A DNA stretch of 64,000 nt, taken from contig CAVONT010000014.1 in NCBI GenBank assembly GCA_963697365.1, positions 94,106 through 158,105 of the forward strand. The letters are read 5' to 3'. Made by a program: the position numbers and the translations under genes. How positions within the stretch are numbered: the first letter of the stretch is position 1; every line of letters begins with the position of its first letter. This DNA comes from CAIXZV01 sp963697365 (GTDB lineage Bacteria; Chloroflexota; Limnocylindria; Limnocylindrales; CSP1-4). Under the pieces are notes generated by a model. The model searched no databases. It worked only from the letters and a program-made list of their open reading frames with translations, and was not told the origin of the DNA. Positions 45,386-55,519 of the stretch are shown in pieces.

Positions 45386-46184
45386 GTGTCCTCGGCATCG
45401 ACGACCGACGCCAGCGCCGTCCTCGCAACCGACGACCTCACCATCCGCTTCGGCGGCCATGTCGCCGTCGACGGCGGTGAGCTGCGCCTTCCAGCCGGGC
45501 ACGCTGACCGCCATCGTCGGCCCCAACGGCGCCGGCAAGACCACCTACTTCAACCTGATCTCCGGCCAGCTGCCGCGCCACCGCCGGGCAGCGTGCTGCT
45601 CGACGGCGTCGACATCACCGGCTCTGCGCGGCGCCGCGCGCGCACGCGCGCGGCATCGGCCGCGCCTTCCAGCTCACCAACCTGTTCCCCAACCTCACCG
45701 TGCACGAGAACGTGCGGCTCGCCGTGCAGGCGCGCGCCGGCGGCGGCGCCGACCTGCTCTCGCGCTGGATCAGCCATCGCGAACTGGATCGAGCGCGCCG
45801 ACCAGTATCTCGAGCGCCGTCGACGCTGGCCGACAAGCGCGCAGTCGCCGGCGGCGGCCCTGCCGCACGGCGACCAGCGCAAGCTCGAGGTCGCGATCCT
45901 GATGGCGCTGGAGCCGCACGTCTTCATGTTCGACGAGCCGACCGCCGGCATGACCGTCGACGACGTGCCGGTCATCCTCGACCTCATCAAGCCGCTCAAG
46001 GGCGCGGGCGACAAGACCATCCTGCTGGTCGAGCACAAGATGGACGTGGTGCGCAGCCTCGCCGACCGCATCGTCGTGCTGCACAACGGGCAGCTGGTGG
46101 CCGACGGCGAGCCGGCCGAGGTGATCGGCTCGCCGGTGGTGCAGGAGGCCTATCTCGGCGTGGCGGCGGCGGCAGATGCGCTGA
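45386..46184 (+). CDS. livG: LivG-type ABC transporter ATP-binding protein, frameshifted
   Basis: Start GTG 45386. Walker A VGPNGAGKTTYFNLISGQ, then the LivG-specific GRAFQLTNLFPNLTVHENVRL, signature LPHGDQRKLEVAILMALEPHVFMFDEPTAGM including Walker B, and switch LVEHKMDVV. It powers import of branched-chain amino acids, urea or related solutes with LivHM. Indels at about 45476, 45590, 45640, 45788, 45817, 45826 and 45850 break the frame. The end is placed at the first TGA after GVAAAADA, and the true stop overlaps the next gene. Confidence 0.8.
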
Positions 46185-46911
46185 GCCGCCCTGCTCACGC
46201 TCGACGGCGTGCACACCCACATCGGCCAGTATCACATCCTGCAGGGCGTCGACTTCGACGTGCCGCGCGGCGGCATGACCGTGCTGCTCGGCCGCAACGG
46301 CGCCGGCAAGACCACGACGCTGCGCACCATCATGGGCCTGTGGAAGCCGCGGCCGGGCGAGATCCGCTTCGACGGCCGCGACATCGGCGGCCTGGCCACG
46401 CCCGACATCGCGCGGCCGGCATCGCCTACGTGCCGGAGACCATGGGCGATCTTCGCCGACCTCACGGTGCGCGAGAACATGGTCCTCGCGGCGCGCAGCG
46501 GGCCCGCCGGATGCGGCGCGGCTCGACTGGATCTTCGGCCTCTTCCCGGCGCTGAAGCGCTTCTGGACGCATCCGGCCGGCGTGCTGTCGGGCGGGCAGA
46601 AGCAGATGCTGTCGATCGCGCGCGCCATCGTCGAGCCGCGCCGGCTGATCCTGATCGACGAGCCGACCAAGGGCCTGGCGCCGGCCATCATCGACAACAT
46701 GATCGACGCCTTCCGCGAGCTGAAGCGCGACGAGACCACCATCCTGCTGGTCGAGCAGAATTTCCGCTTCGCCGCGGCGCTGGGCGACACCGTCGCGGTG
46801 ATGGACGACGGCCGCATCGTGCATCGCGGCAGCATGGCGGCGCTGCGCGCGCCGACACGCGCGCCTGCAGCCGCGCCTGCTCGGCCTCAGCCTGCGGATG
46901 CGCACCAGTGA
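46176..46911 (+). CDS. livF: LivF-type ABC transporter ATP-binding protein, frameshifted
   Basis: LLTLDGVHTHIGQYHILQGV at the start, Walker A GRNGAGKTTTLRTIMGL, LivF-type GIAYVPETMGIFADLTVREN (in a shifted frame), signature LSGGQKQMLSIARAIVEPR, Walker B LILIDEPTKGLAP and switch LVEQNFRFA. It is the second ATPase of the Liv-type importer. Frame changes near 46182, 46415, 46445, 46505 and 46860. The start and end are approximate for that reason. Confidence 0.8.
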
Positions 46912-46924
46912 AGGCGCATGCCAG

Positions 46925-47950
46925 ATGACCAGACGTCGCCGATTGCCGCATCCGCCGAGCCCATTCCGCGGTGCGCGCGACTACCTGCCGCTGCTGGTGC
47001 CGGTGCTGGCGTGCGGCGCTGCCGCTGATCGGCAACCCCACGACCTGGGTCACGCTCACCGTCGCCGGGCTCGCCATGGGCATGATGATCTTCGTCATGG
47101 CCAGCGGGCCTGACGCTCGTGTTCGGCCTGATGGACGTGCTCAACTTCGGCCACGGCGCCTTCATCGCCGTCGGCGCCTATCGTCGCGCATGACCGCGCT
47201 GCTGCCGCTGGCGCGGCTGGATGCAGGCCGATTCGCTCGCGCTCAACCTCGCGGCGCTGCGGCCTCGCCATGCTGGCGGCGATGGTGGGCACCGGCGCGC
47301 TCGGCTGGGCCTTCGAGCGCGTCATCATCATGCCGGTCTACGGCCAGCACCTGAAGCAGATCCTGATCACGACCGGCGGCCTGATCGTCGCCGAGCAGCT
47401 GATCCACGTGTTCTGGGGCGCGCGACCAGACAGCCGATGCCGCTGCCGACGGCGCTGCGCGGCGCCATCATGCGTCGGCGACGTGGCGATCGAGAAGTTC
47501 CGCCTGCTGGCGCGTGGCGATCGGCCTCGTCGTGTTCGCTCGCCATGCTGCTCGTGCTCAACCGCACGCAAGCTCGGCCTGCTGATCCGCGCCGGCGTCG
47601 AGAACGGCGAGATGGTGGAGGCGCTGGGCTATCGCATCCGCCGCCTGTTCGTCGCCGTGTTCGTGGCCGGCTCGGCGCTGGCCGGGCTCGGCGGCACCAT
47701 GTGGGCGCTCTACCGCGAGACGCTGACGGCCGGCATCGGCGGCGAGGTGATCGTGCTCGTCTTCATCGTCATCATCATCGGCGGGCTGGGCTCGGTCGGC
47801 GGCTGCTTCCTCGGCGCGCTCCTGGTGGCGCTGATGGCCAACTACACCGGCTACCTCGCGCCCAAGGTGGCGCTCGCCTCCAACATCCTGCTGATGGTGC
47901 TCATCCTGATGTGGCGGCCGCAGGGCCTCTATCCCGTGGCCAAGCGGTAG
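46925..47950 (+). CDS. livH: LivH-type ABC transporter permease, frameshifted
   Basis: Start ATG 46925. The permease core reads VFGLMDVLNFGHGAFIAVGA (the EAA-like NFxHG motif typical of LivH), then ILITTGGLIVAEQLIHVFWG, and the well-conserved end FVAGSALAGLGGTMWALYRE and IVIIIGGLGSVGGCFLGALL. About eight membrane helices. Indels near 47017, 47110, 47180, 47265, 47432, 47475, 47535 and 47570 break it; the last 125 residues are clean to TAG 47948-47950. Confidence 0.82.
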
Positions 47951-47954
47951 CGCG

Positions 47955-49027
47955 ATGCTGCGCGCCCTCCTCTCCGGCGACCTGCCGCGCAGCCGCTGGC
48001 TGCTCGGCGTCGCGCTGGTCGGCGATCCTGCGTCGGCGCTGCCGCTCGCGCCGTTCCTGTTCCCGGGCGCCAAGCCGCTCAACACCGCGGCCAAGATCTG
48101 CGTCTTCATCGTGCTGGTGGCGAGCTACGACCTGCTGCTCGGCTACACCGGCATCGTCTCCTTCGCCCACACCATGTTCTTCGGCATCGGCGGCTACGGC
48201 GTGGCGCATCGCGCTCTACGGCTGGGGCGCGACCTGGACCGCGGTCGCTGGCCGGCCTCGCCATCGCGCTCGTCGCCGGCGTCGCGCTGGCCGTCGCTGA
48301 TCGGCCTGTTCTCGCTGCGGGTGCGCGCCATCTTCTTCGCCATGATCACGCTGGCGGTGGCCTCGCGCCTTCGCCATCCTGGCCTCGCAGCTCTCCGACA
48401 TCACCGGCGGCGAGGACGGGCTGAACGTTCCGCGTGCCGGAGATGCTGCGGCCGCGCTTCACGCTGGTCGACGTGCCGGTGTTCGGCGTCGCCATCACCG
48501 GCCGCATCATCGCCTACTACCTCGTCTTCCTCGTCGTCGCTGGTGCTGTTCCTGGTGCTGCTGCGCATCGTCAACTCGCCGTTCGGCCGCGTGCTGCAGG
48601 CGATCCGCGAGAACGACTTCCGCGCCGAGGCGCTCGGCTACCGCACCGTCTACTACCGCACGCTCGCCAACTGCCTCGCCGCCGGCGATGGCGGCGCTGG
48701 CCGGCGCGCTGCAACGCGCTGTGGCTGCGCTACACCGGGCCCGACACCACGCTCTCCTTCGCCATCATGCTCGACATCCTGCTGATGGTGGTGATCGGCG
48801 GCATGGGCACGATGTACGGCGCGGTGATCGGCGCCGACGCTGTTCATCGTCGCCCAGAACTACCTGCAGACGCTGATGGGCGTCGCCGCCAAGGCGACCG
48901 CGGCGCTGCCGCTGCTGCCGAACCTGCTCCACCCCGACCGCTGGCTGCTGTGGCTCGGCGTGCTCTTCGTCCTCAGCGTCTACTTCTTCCCGACCGGCAT
49001 CGTGGGAAGCTGCGCAACAAAAAATAA
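47955..49027 (+). CDS. livM: LivM-type ABC transporter permease, frameshifted
   Basis: Start ATG 47955, 5 bp after LivH. LLGYTGIVSFAHTMFFGIGG is the LivM hallmark, followed by the AIFFAMITLAVAS loop and FRAEALGYRTVYYRTLANCL. It ends GKLRNKK at TAA 49025-49027. About ten helices. Single-base insertions occur at roughly 48207, 48250, 48291, 48369, 48427, 48541, 48685, 48710 and 48838, nearly one per 90 bp. It completes the importer complex. Confidence 0.82.
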
Positions 49028-49028
49028 C

Positions 49029-49146
49029 CTCATCCTGAGGAGGCCGCGAAGCGGCCGTCTCGACGCGCGGTCGCGTGAGGCAACAGCACGACTGGTTCCC
49101 ACCCTTCGAGACGCGGTCCTGCGGACCGCTCTTCAGGGTGAGGTGC
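49029..49146. repeat. Palindromic intergenic repeat (alphaproteobacterial REP-like)
   Basis: CCTCATCCTGAGG at the left and CTTCAGGGTGAGG at the right are near reverse complements, and inner blocks GCGGCCGTCTCGA and TCGAGACGCGGTCC also pair. Large imperfect palindromes with this wording are frequent in intergenic DNA of Bradyrhizobium-, Reyranella- and related alphaproteobacterial genomes, where they can act as transcript ends. This one fills the gap between LivM and the convergent TauD gene. Confidence 0.55.
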
Positions 49147-49147
49147 T

Positions 49148-50223
49148 TTAGATCGTCACCTGCTGAATGCCGCCGCGCGGCTGGCCGGCCTCGATGCTGC
49201 GCCACAGGATTTCGTGACCCTGCGGGCAGCGGCCGGTTGTTGGGCATGGTGAGCCAGAGCCGCAGCAGCAGGCGGTCGTGGCCGCTCGCGGCGTCGTCCT
49301 CGAACGGCGTGCGGCCGTGATAGGTGACGTGGCTGTTGATGAGCTGCAGGTCGCCGGGCTCCAGGGTCATCTCGAAGCAGAGCTCCTCGGCCGTCGCCAT
49401 CAGGACGTCGATCGCTTCCTTCTGCGCCGTCGGTGAGCTTCGGCACGTCGGGCGCCATCTGGGCCGCCTCGATGAAGGTGAGCGAGTAGTGCGAGGTGAA
49501 CTTGCCGTCGCGCACGCCGAAGATCGGCAGCGGATAGGCCGTGCGGTCGGCTTCGCGTCCTTCCGGTGCCTTCCTCGCCGAAGCGGCTGCGCCAGTAGTC
49601 CGTGAACAGCGCGTCGAGCAGGTCGGGCCGCTTGCGCGAGGATCGCGTTGTGGATGGCGGGCGTCGAGGCAAGCTTGCTGACGCCGCCGGCGCGCGCCTG
49701 GCGCACGCACAGCAGGCCCACCACGTCGGTGCGGTCGGTGTGGAAGCGCAGCCCGCCGTTGGTCAGGGTGCGGGCGTAGGAGGAGAGGAAGGTCGTGCCC
49801 TTCTGGTCCTTGGTCTCGCCATAGGTGCGGCCGACATGGGCGCCCTCGTCGCGGATGGCGCGCATCAGCTCGCCGCTGCGGTTCTGGAACACCGGCGTGC
49901 CGAGATGCGTGCCCAGGCCGAAGTAGATCTTGCGCAGGTCGTCCTCGTCGTAGCGATCCACCGGGAAGCCGCGCAGCTTCATGATGCCGACGCCGTTCTC
50001 CAGCTCGTCGGCGATGTCGGCCAGCAGGCCGTCGAGCGAGGCGAGCGGAAAGTCCTGGCGCGTGATCTGCGACCAGTCGAGGCCCTTCTGCTTGACGGCG
50101 GCGAGCGCGGCGTCGAGCTCGGCCGCGCGCCGAGGCGGGCAGGTCGCGGATCCAGCGCTTGGAGTTCTTGATTTCGTCGCCGCGCCAGACGGCGGGACCG
50201 GTGAGCGGCGTGCGGTTGGTCAT
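49148..50223 (-). CDS. TauD/TfdA-family 2-oxoglutarate/Fe(II) dioxygenase, frameshifted
   Basis: Start ATG 50221-50223 (MTNRTPLTGPAVW). An N-terminal helical region leads into the jelly-roll with MKLRGFPVDRY, the iron-binding FHTDRTD (His-x-Asp) and the distal LINSHVTYHGRTPFED (second His and following Arg region). It ends GGIQQVTI at TAA 49148-49150. Such enzymes hydroxylate a substrate such as a sulfonate or a gamma-butyrobetaine-like amine, consuming 2-oxoglutarate and O2. Frame changes near 49230, 49430, 49565, 49630 and 50135. It lies just downstream of the short LysR-type gene on the same strand. Confidence 0.8.
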
Positions 50224-50267
50224 GCCGGGATTCATGTCGTGCGGGCCCGTCGGCGCAAGGGGGTCGC

Positions 50268-50858
50268 TCAGGCCCGCAGCAGCTTCACGAGATTCCTGTG
50301 CTGGCGACATCCGGCGATCCCCGGGCGGGTGACCAGGATGGCCGGCATCCGTCCCGAGTCGCCAGCCCTGGACGACGATGCGGTCGATATGCAGGCCGGC
50401 GCAGGCCTCGTCCGAGGTTCGCAGCAGGGCGTCGAGGCCGCCATCGGCCAGCAGGGCCGGATCGTCCTTCACGCGCGAGCCGACAATCTCCGTCGACTCC
50501 TTGTGGGAAACGAGACGGCTGAGCACCGGGCAGGCAGCCTCGTCGAGGTCGGCAGCGCGATGCCGAGCCGAAGCTTTCGCCCGCGCAGCCCGGGCGCCGT
50601 CGCCTCGGTGGCCTTGGCGATGACTTCGAACGCGGTGCGGATCGACGGCAGATACTCCCGGCCCTCGGCGGTGAGCGCGATGGCCCGCGCCGACCGGCGA
50701 AAAAGCTTTATGCCAAGGGCGGTCTCGAGCGCCTTGACGTGCTGGCTGACGGCGCCGGCGGTGACGCACAGCTCGTCGGCGGCGCGCTTGAAGCTCATGT
50801 GGCGCGCGGCGGCTTCGAAGGCGCGCAGGCCATTCAGGGGTGGAAGTCGATAGGTCAT
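50268..50858 (-). CDS. Short LysR-type transcriptional regulator, frameshifted
   Basis: Start ATG 50856-50858. LPPLNGLRAFEAAARHMSFK and AGAVSQHVKALETALGIKLF, then RRSARAIALTAEGREYL, are a full GcvA/AmpR-type LysR DNA-binding domain and linker. The effector region is only about 100 residues, with a frame change near 50545 and another near 50355. It ends TRPGIAGCRQHRNLVKLLRA at TGA 50268-50270. Normal LysR proteins are about 300 residues; this one is about 195, so the ligand-binding domain is mostly missing or replaced. It is divergent from the ATC-hydrolase-like pair. Confidence 0.65.
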
Positions 50859-50911
50859 GATCGTTCTCTCTGCCGCCCTGAAGATAGGCGCGCTGAGCGG
50901 CGGCAGATGCA

Positions 50912-50949
50912 TCAGTTATTCTAAGCCTCAAGGCGCAGAATAGCTGATT
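50912..50949. promoter_or_regulatory. Operator-like inverted repeat between LysR-type gene and ATC-hydrolase-like genes
   Basis: ATCAGTTATTCT (50912-50923) and AGAATAGCTGAT (50938-50949) are reverse complements at 11 of 12 positions, 14 bp apart. This A/T-rich stretch stands out in GC-rich surroundings. It lies in the 151-bp divergent gap, where LysR-type regulators normally bind, 60 bp before the ATG at 51010. Confidence 0.55.
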
Positions 50950-51009
50950 TGTCCGTCACCGCGCGGGGAGCGACTGTCGCCGCCCACGATGCAACGGCAG
51001 GAGACTGAC

Positions 51010-51484
51010 ATGACCGACGAGATTGCGATCGGCCATCTGCAAAAGCGCAAGATCGAAGCGCGCGTGCTCATTCCCTTCATCACGACCTGCCGGGAAAAGT
51101 TCGGCGAGGGACCGACACGCGAGGCGATCGCGGCGACGATCCGCGCCCTGGCGGCCGAGGAGGGCGCGACATGGGCCGGCAGCTTCGGCAGCGACGTCGC
51201 GGGCCTTCGCGAGCTGGCCGAGACGGTGTGGGCCGGCGGCGGCGGTCTGGACACTCGAAGTCCTCGACCAGACGGACGATCGCCTGGCCTTCAACGTGAC
51301 GCGGTGCAGATACGCGGAATTCTACAAGGAGCTCGGCCTGGCCGATCTCGGTTCGCAGATCCATTGCAGCAGGGATCACGCCATGGTCGCGGGGTTCAAC
51401 GACGACCTCGAGCTCACGCGCAGCCAGACCATCATGCAGGGCGGCAGTTGCTGCGACTTTCGCTTCCGGAGGAAGACCCGATGA
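51010..51484 (+). CDS. L-2-amino-thiazoline-4-carboxylate hydrolase-like protein, one frameshift
   Basis: Start ATG 51010. The N-terminal half is helical (KIEARVLIPFITTCREKFGE). The C-terminal half has VTRCRYAEFYKELGLADLG, then CSRDHAMVAGFNDDLELTRS and QTIMQGGSCCDFRFR, the conserved core of the ATC hydrolase family. That enzyme opens L-2-amino-thiazoline-4-carboxylate to N-carbamoyl-cysteine in bacterial cysteine formation; relatives may act on other substrates. A frame change lies near 51243 in a run of G. Its TGA overlaps the ATG of the next, paralogous gene (ATGA). Confidence 0.75.
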
Positions 51485-51987
51485 CCGGCGTGCTCGACGA
51501 CTACCTGGTGGATCCCGAGGCTGTCGCCTCTTGGACAAGACGCGGATACAGGCCCAGGTCCTGGTGCCGGTGCTGCGCGCGTTGCGGGCCGAGCTGGGAA
51601 GCGACAAGGCCGACGCCATCGTGAAGCAGGCCTTGCGCGACTGGTCGAGGCAGCTGTTCGCCGCCATCGGCGAGGGCATCGAGGGCAGCCCGCGGCGCAA
51701 GTGGGCGACCATGCAAGAGCGCCTTGAACGAGGTCTCCGCGCGGGAGGTCGAGTTCGAGATTCGACGCCAGGACAAGGAGGCGCTGGACATCGACGTGAC
51801 GCGCTGCCGCTTCGCCGAGTTCTTCCGCGCCCTGGGCGAACCCGAGCTGGGCGCGCTGCTGATCTGCGAGACCGATTTCGACATCGCCGCGGCCGGCGGC
51901 GACGAGGTGAGCCTCGACCGCGCCCAGACGATCATGCGGGGCGCGCCGAGCTGCACCTTCCGCTACAAGTTTGCGCCGCGGGCTTGA
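51481..51987 (+). CDS. Second ATC-hydrolase-like protein, frameshifted
   Basis: Start ATG 51481, overlapping the previous stop by 4 bp. It is a diverged paralogue of the upstream gene: KTRIQAQVLVPVLRALRAEL matches KRKIEARVLIPFITTCREKF, DVTRCRFAEFFRALGEPELG matches the Cys block, and QTIMRGAPSCTFRYK matches the C-terminus. Here CSRDHAMV is replaced by CETDFDIA, so the two probably differ in substrate or one is a partner subunit. Frame changes near 51530 and 51722. Confidence 0.7.
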
Positions 51988-52106
51988 GCATGAGTTTCAT
52001 TGCTGGGGGCGCGCCACTCCAGTGGCGCGATCTTCATTGTGATTCGGACGAAGACGCGCCACTTCAGCGCGAGGTTACTCCGCGCGCATGGCGGCCGGCA
52101 AAGACA

Positions 52107-52590
52107 TCAGCGCAACGCCTTGCGCATGTTGATCGAGGTCGGATGGTCGAAGCCTTCATGCGCCTCGCGCGAGATCTCGACATAGCCCAGCGAGCGTGAA
52201 CAGCCGCTGGTTCTCGGTGAGCACGATGCGCACGCCCAGCCGCACGCCCGGCAAGCTCGCGGCGGCGCGCCTCGTCCTCGACCGCCTCGATCAGGCGGCG
52301 GGCGATGCCCTGGCCGCGCGCGTCGGGCACCACCGACAGCCGGCCGAAATAGAGATCGTCCTCCATCAGCTTGACCATGACGCAGCCGACGATCTCGCCG
52401 TTTCGCTCCGCGAGGATGGCGCCCGATTCGTGCGCCAGCTCGGCGGCGATGCCGTCCGCCGTCTCGCGGAAGGCGCCCGAATTCGGGCACGAGCCTGCCG
52501 CGATACTGCTCGAACGACGCGGCGATGATCGCCGCGATGGCTGGCGGCATCGGCCGCGGTCGCGGCGCGCAGGACAAGGCTGTCGCTCAT
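52107..52590 (-). CDS. GNAT-family acetyltransferase, frameshifted
   Basis: Start ATG 52588-52590 (MSDSLVLRAATAADA). The body reads GAILAERNGEIVGCVMVKLM, LYFGRLSVVPDARGQGIARR (motif A, acetyl-CoA-binding RxxGxG/A), then AVEDEARRRELAGVRLGVR and GYVEISREAHEGFDHPTSI. It transfers an acetyl group to an amine; substrate unknown. Frame changes near 52545, 52490 and 52250. It is convergent with the ATC-hydrolase-like genes and divergent from the TauD gene at 52636. Confidence 0.75.
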
Positions 52591-52635
52591 GGTCGCTTTC
52601 TCGCGTAGGCTTGCGGCAAAAGTGAGGAAAAGCCA

Positions 52636-53477
52636 ATGGGCTACCAGACGATCGAGGTGCGCAAGCTCACGCCCGCCATCGGCGCCGAGATCTTCGGCGT
52701 CGATCTCGCCAAGCCGCTCGGCAACCAGGCCGTTCCAGGAAATCCATGACGCGCTGATGGACAATCTGGTGATCTTCTTCCGCGACCAGGAGCTGACGCA
52801 CGAGCAGCACAAGGCGTTCGGCCGCCGCTTCGGCGAGCTGCACACTCCATCCCGACCTCGACGCGCTCCGGCGAGCATCCCGAGATCCTGGTCATCAAGG
52901 CCGACGAGAATTCCAAGCACGTCGCCGGCGAGGAGTGGCACTCCGACGTGTCAGTGCGATCCCGAGCCGCCGATGGGCAGCATCCTCTACATGAAGGAGC
53001 TGCCGCCCGACGGCGGCGGCAACACGCTGTTCGCCAACATGTACCGCGCCTACGAGACGCTCTCGGCGCCGATCCAGCAGCTGCTGCGAGGGCCTGACCG
53101 CGGTCCATGACGGCGCCCAGGTCTATGGCGGCCGCTTCGGCCACACGCCGCAAGGACGGGCGGCTTCCCCGCGCAACGAGCATCCGGTGGTGCGCACCCA
53201 TCCGGTGACCGGCCGCAAGGCGCTCTACGTCAACCGCAACTTCACGACGCGCATCGCGCGGCCTCACGCAAGAACGAGAGCGATGCGCTGCTGGAGATGC
53301 TCTATCGCCACAGCGAGACGCCGGAATTCCAGTGCCGCTTCGCCTGGCAGCCCAACTCGATCGCCTTCTGGGACAATCGCTGCGGCCATGCATCACGCGA
53401 TGTGGGACTACTTCCCGCACAAGCGGCTGGGCTATCGCGTGACGGTCAAGGGCGACAAGCCGTTCTATCGCGCATAG
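52636..53477 (+). CDS. TauD/TfdA-family dioxygenase, frameshifted
   Basis: Start ATG 52636. IEVRKLTPAIGAEIFGVDLA and MDNLVIFFRDQELTHEQHKA open the fold. The iron site is in EEWHSDVSCDPEPPMGS (His-x-Asp) and CAMHHAMWDYFPHKRLGYRV (second His and 2-oxoglutarate-binding Arg). Length about 280, normal. It resembles TauD and alpha-ketoglutarate-dependent taurine/2,4-D dioxygenases; a sulfonate or ether substrate is possible. Indels near 52735, 52845, 52960, 53092, 53150, 53270 and 53390. Confidence 0.8.
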
Positions 53478-53485
53478 GGAACCAC

Positions 53486-54636
53486 ATGGCGCTCATCACC
53501 TATCTCACCCGCATCCAGTTCGATTTCGGCGCGCTGAAGCTTCTCGAGGCCGAGCTGCAGCTTCTCGGCATCCGCCGGCCGCTGATCGTCACCGACAAGG
53601 GCGTGATCGCCGCCGGCCTGTGGGCCAGGGTGAAGGAGCAGCTGCCCGGCAACATGCCGATCGCGCTCTATGACGGCACGCCGGAGAATCCGACGGAAGC
53701 CGCGATGCGCGACGCGCTGAAGATCTACAAGGAGGAGGGCTGCGACGGCATCATCGCCATCGGCGGCGGCTCGCCGATGGATCTCGCCAAGGCGGTCGGC
53801 CTGATGGCGACGCATCCCGGCACTTCGCTGCAGGCCTATTCCTTCGTCGAGGGCGGCGCGGCCAAGATCACCGCGGCGGTGGCGCCGATCGTCGCCATTC
53901 CCACGACCTCGGGCACCGGCAGCGAGGTCAGCCGCGGCGGCGTCATCATCATGGATTCCGGCCGCAAGCTCGCCATCGGCAGCCCGCATCTGATCCCCAA
54001 GCTGGCGCTGATCGATCCCGAGCTGACGCTCGGCCTGCCGCCGCATCTCACGGCCGGCACCGGCATGGATGCCTTCACCCACAACATCGAATGCTTCCTG
54101 TCCAACGCCTTCAACCCGCCGGCCGATTCGATCGCGCTCGATGGGCTGGAGAAGGCCTGGAAGTACGTCGAGCGCGCGACCACGCGACGGCCAGGATCGC
54201 GAGGCGCGCTACAACATGGCGATGGCCGCCATGGAAGGCGCCATGGTGTTCCAGAAGGGCCTGGGCGCGGTGCATGCGCTCAGCCATCCGACCGGCGGGC
54301 TGAAGGGCTACCGCCTGCATCACGGCACGCTGAACGCGGTCTACCTGCCGGCGGTGCTGCGCTTCAACGAGCCGGCGGTGGGCGAGAAGTACAAGCGCGT
54401 GGCCCAGCTGATGGGCCTGCCCGAGCGCGAGGCCAATGCCGCGGGCGTGGCCAATGCCGTCAGCGCGCTGAACGCGCGGCTCGGCATCCCCAAGGGCCTC
54501 GGCGCCATGGGACTGGCCGCAGGACACGGTCGAGAAGATCGCCGACGGCGCGCTCGGCGATCACTGCCACCAGTCGACGCCGCGCCAGCCGACCAAGGCG
54601 CAGTATGTGCAGTTGATCGAGGAGAGCTGGGGCTGA
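53486..54636 (+). CDS. Iron-containing alcohol dehydrogenase, two frameshifts
   Basis: Start ATG 53486, 8 bp after the dioxygenase stop. The NAD-binding GGGSPMDLAKAVGL and IPTTSGTGSEVSRG precede the iron-binding Asp/His set in GTGMDAFTHNIECFLS, GLGAVHALSHPTGGL and GYRLHHGTLNAV. Group III Fe-dependent dehydrogenases oxidise alcohols or reduce aldehydes with NAD(P)H. Frame changes near 54187 and 54520; otherwise clean to TGA 54634-54636. It may act on the product of the dioxygenase with which it shares a transcript. Confidence 0.85.
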
Positions 54637-54720
54637 CGTCATCCCGACGAAGCGCGCAGGAGCGCATGGAGGGACCTCTCATCCGAGAGACGGCCTCGGC
54701 GCTCCTCGGGATGAGGCATT
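54637..54720. repeat. Palindromic intergenic repeat
   Basis: GTCATCCCGACGAAGCGC near the left and GCGCTCCTCGGGATGAGG at the right are imperfect reverse complements, of the TCATCCCGAGGAGCGC type seen widely in alphaproteobacterial intergenic DNA. It sits between the alcohol dehydrogenase and the SDR gene on the same strand. Confidence 0.5.
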
Positions 54721-54732
54721 GATCGGGAGAAG

Positions 54733-55519
54733 ATGAAGGTCAAGGACAAGGTCTGCGTCGTCACCGGCGCGGCGGGCGGCATCGGCGAGGCGATCGCGCG
54801 GCGCTATGCCAAGGAAGGCGCCAAGGGCGTGGTCGTGGCCGACCGCGATGCCGGCCGTCTCGAGGCCGTCGCCAAGGACATCAAGGGCATCGCCGTCGCC
54901 TGCGACGTCGCCAAGGAAGCCGACATCCGGCACCTGGTCGCCGAGGCCGAGCGGCATTACGGGCCGGTCGACGTCTTCTTCTCCAATGCCGGCATCGGCC
55001 GCGGCGGCCACGAGGATGCGACTCGACAAGGACTGGGCCGACAGCTGGGCGATCCATGTCATGGCCCATGTCTATGCCGCGCGCGCCCTGGTGCCGGGCA
55101 TGCTGGCGCGGAAGTCGGGCTACCTGCTCAACACCGCCAGCGCCGCGGGCCTGCTGGCCTCGATGGGCTCGGCGCCCTACGGCGTCACCAAGCACGCCGC
55201 GCGTGGCGCTGGCCGAGCATCTGTCGATCCAGTACGGCGACAAGGGCATCTGCGTCTCGGTGCTCTGCCCGCAGGCGGTCGACACCAACATGCTGCGCAT
55301 GGCCGGCGCCACCGCGGCCTCGGTCGACGGCGTGCTCAACACCGATGCCGTGGCGCAGACGGTGATCGAGGTCGATGGACGCCGAGACCTTCCTGATCCT
55401 GCCGCATCCCGAGGTGAAGGAGTACATGACGCGCAAGACCGGCGACCGTCGACCGCTGGCTGCGCGGCATGCGACGCCTGCGCGACAAGACCGGCGAAGG
55501 ACAGGGACGGCGCGCGTGA
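54733..55519 (+). CDS. Short-chain dehydrogenase/reductase, frameshifted
   Basis: Start ATG 54733. Cofactor motif TGAAGGIG, the NAG-type motif FFSNAGIG, catalytic Ser in LLNTASAAG and YxxxK in SAPYGVTKHA, all in expected order. It ends DETFLILPHPEVKEYM-like and TGEGQGRRA at TGA 55517-55519. Classical SDR of about 260 residues, NAD(P)-dependent, substrate unknown. Frame changes near 55022, 55203, 55378 and 55450. The stop overlaps the GTG of the next gene (GTGA). Confidence 0.82.
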
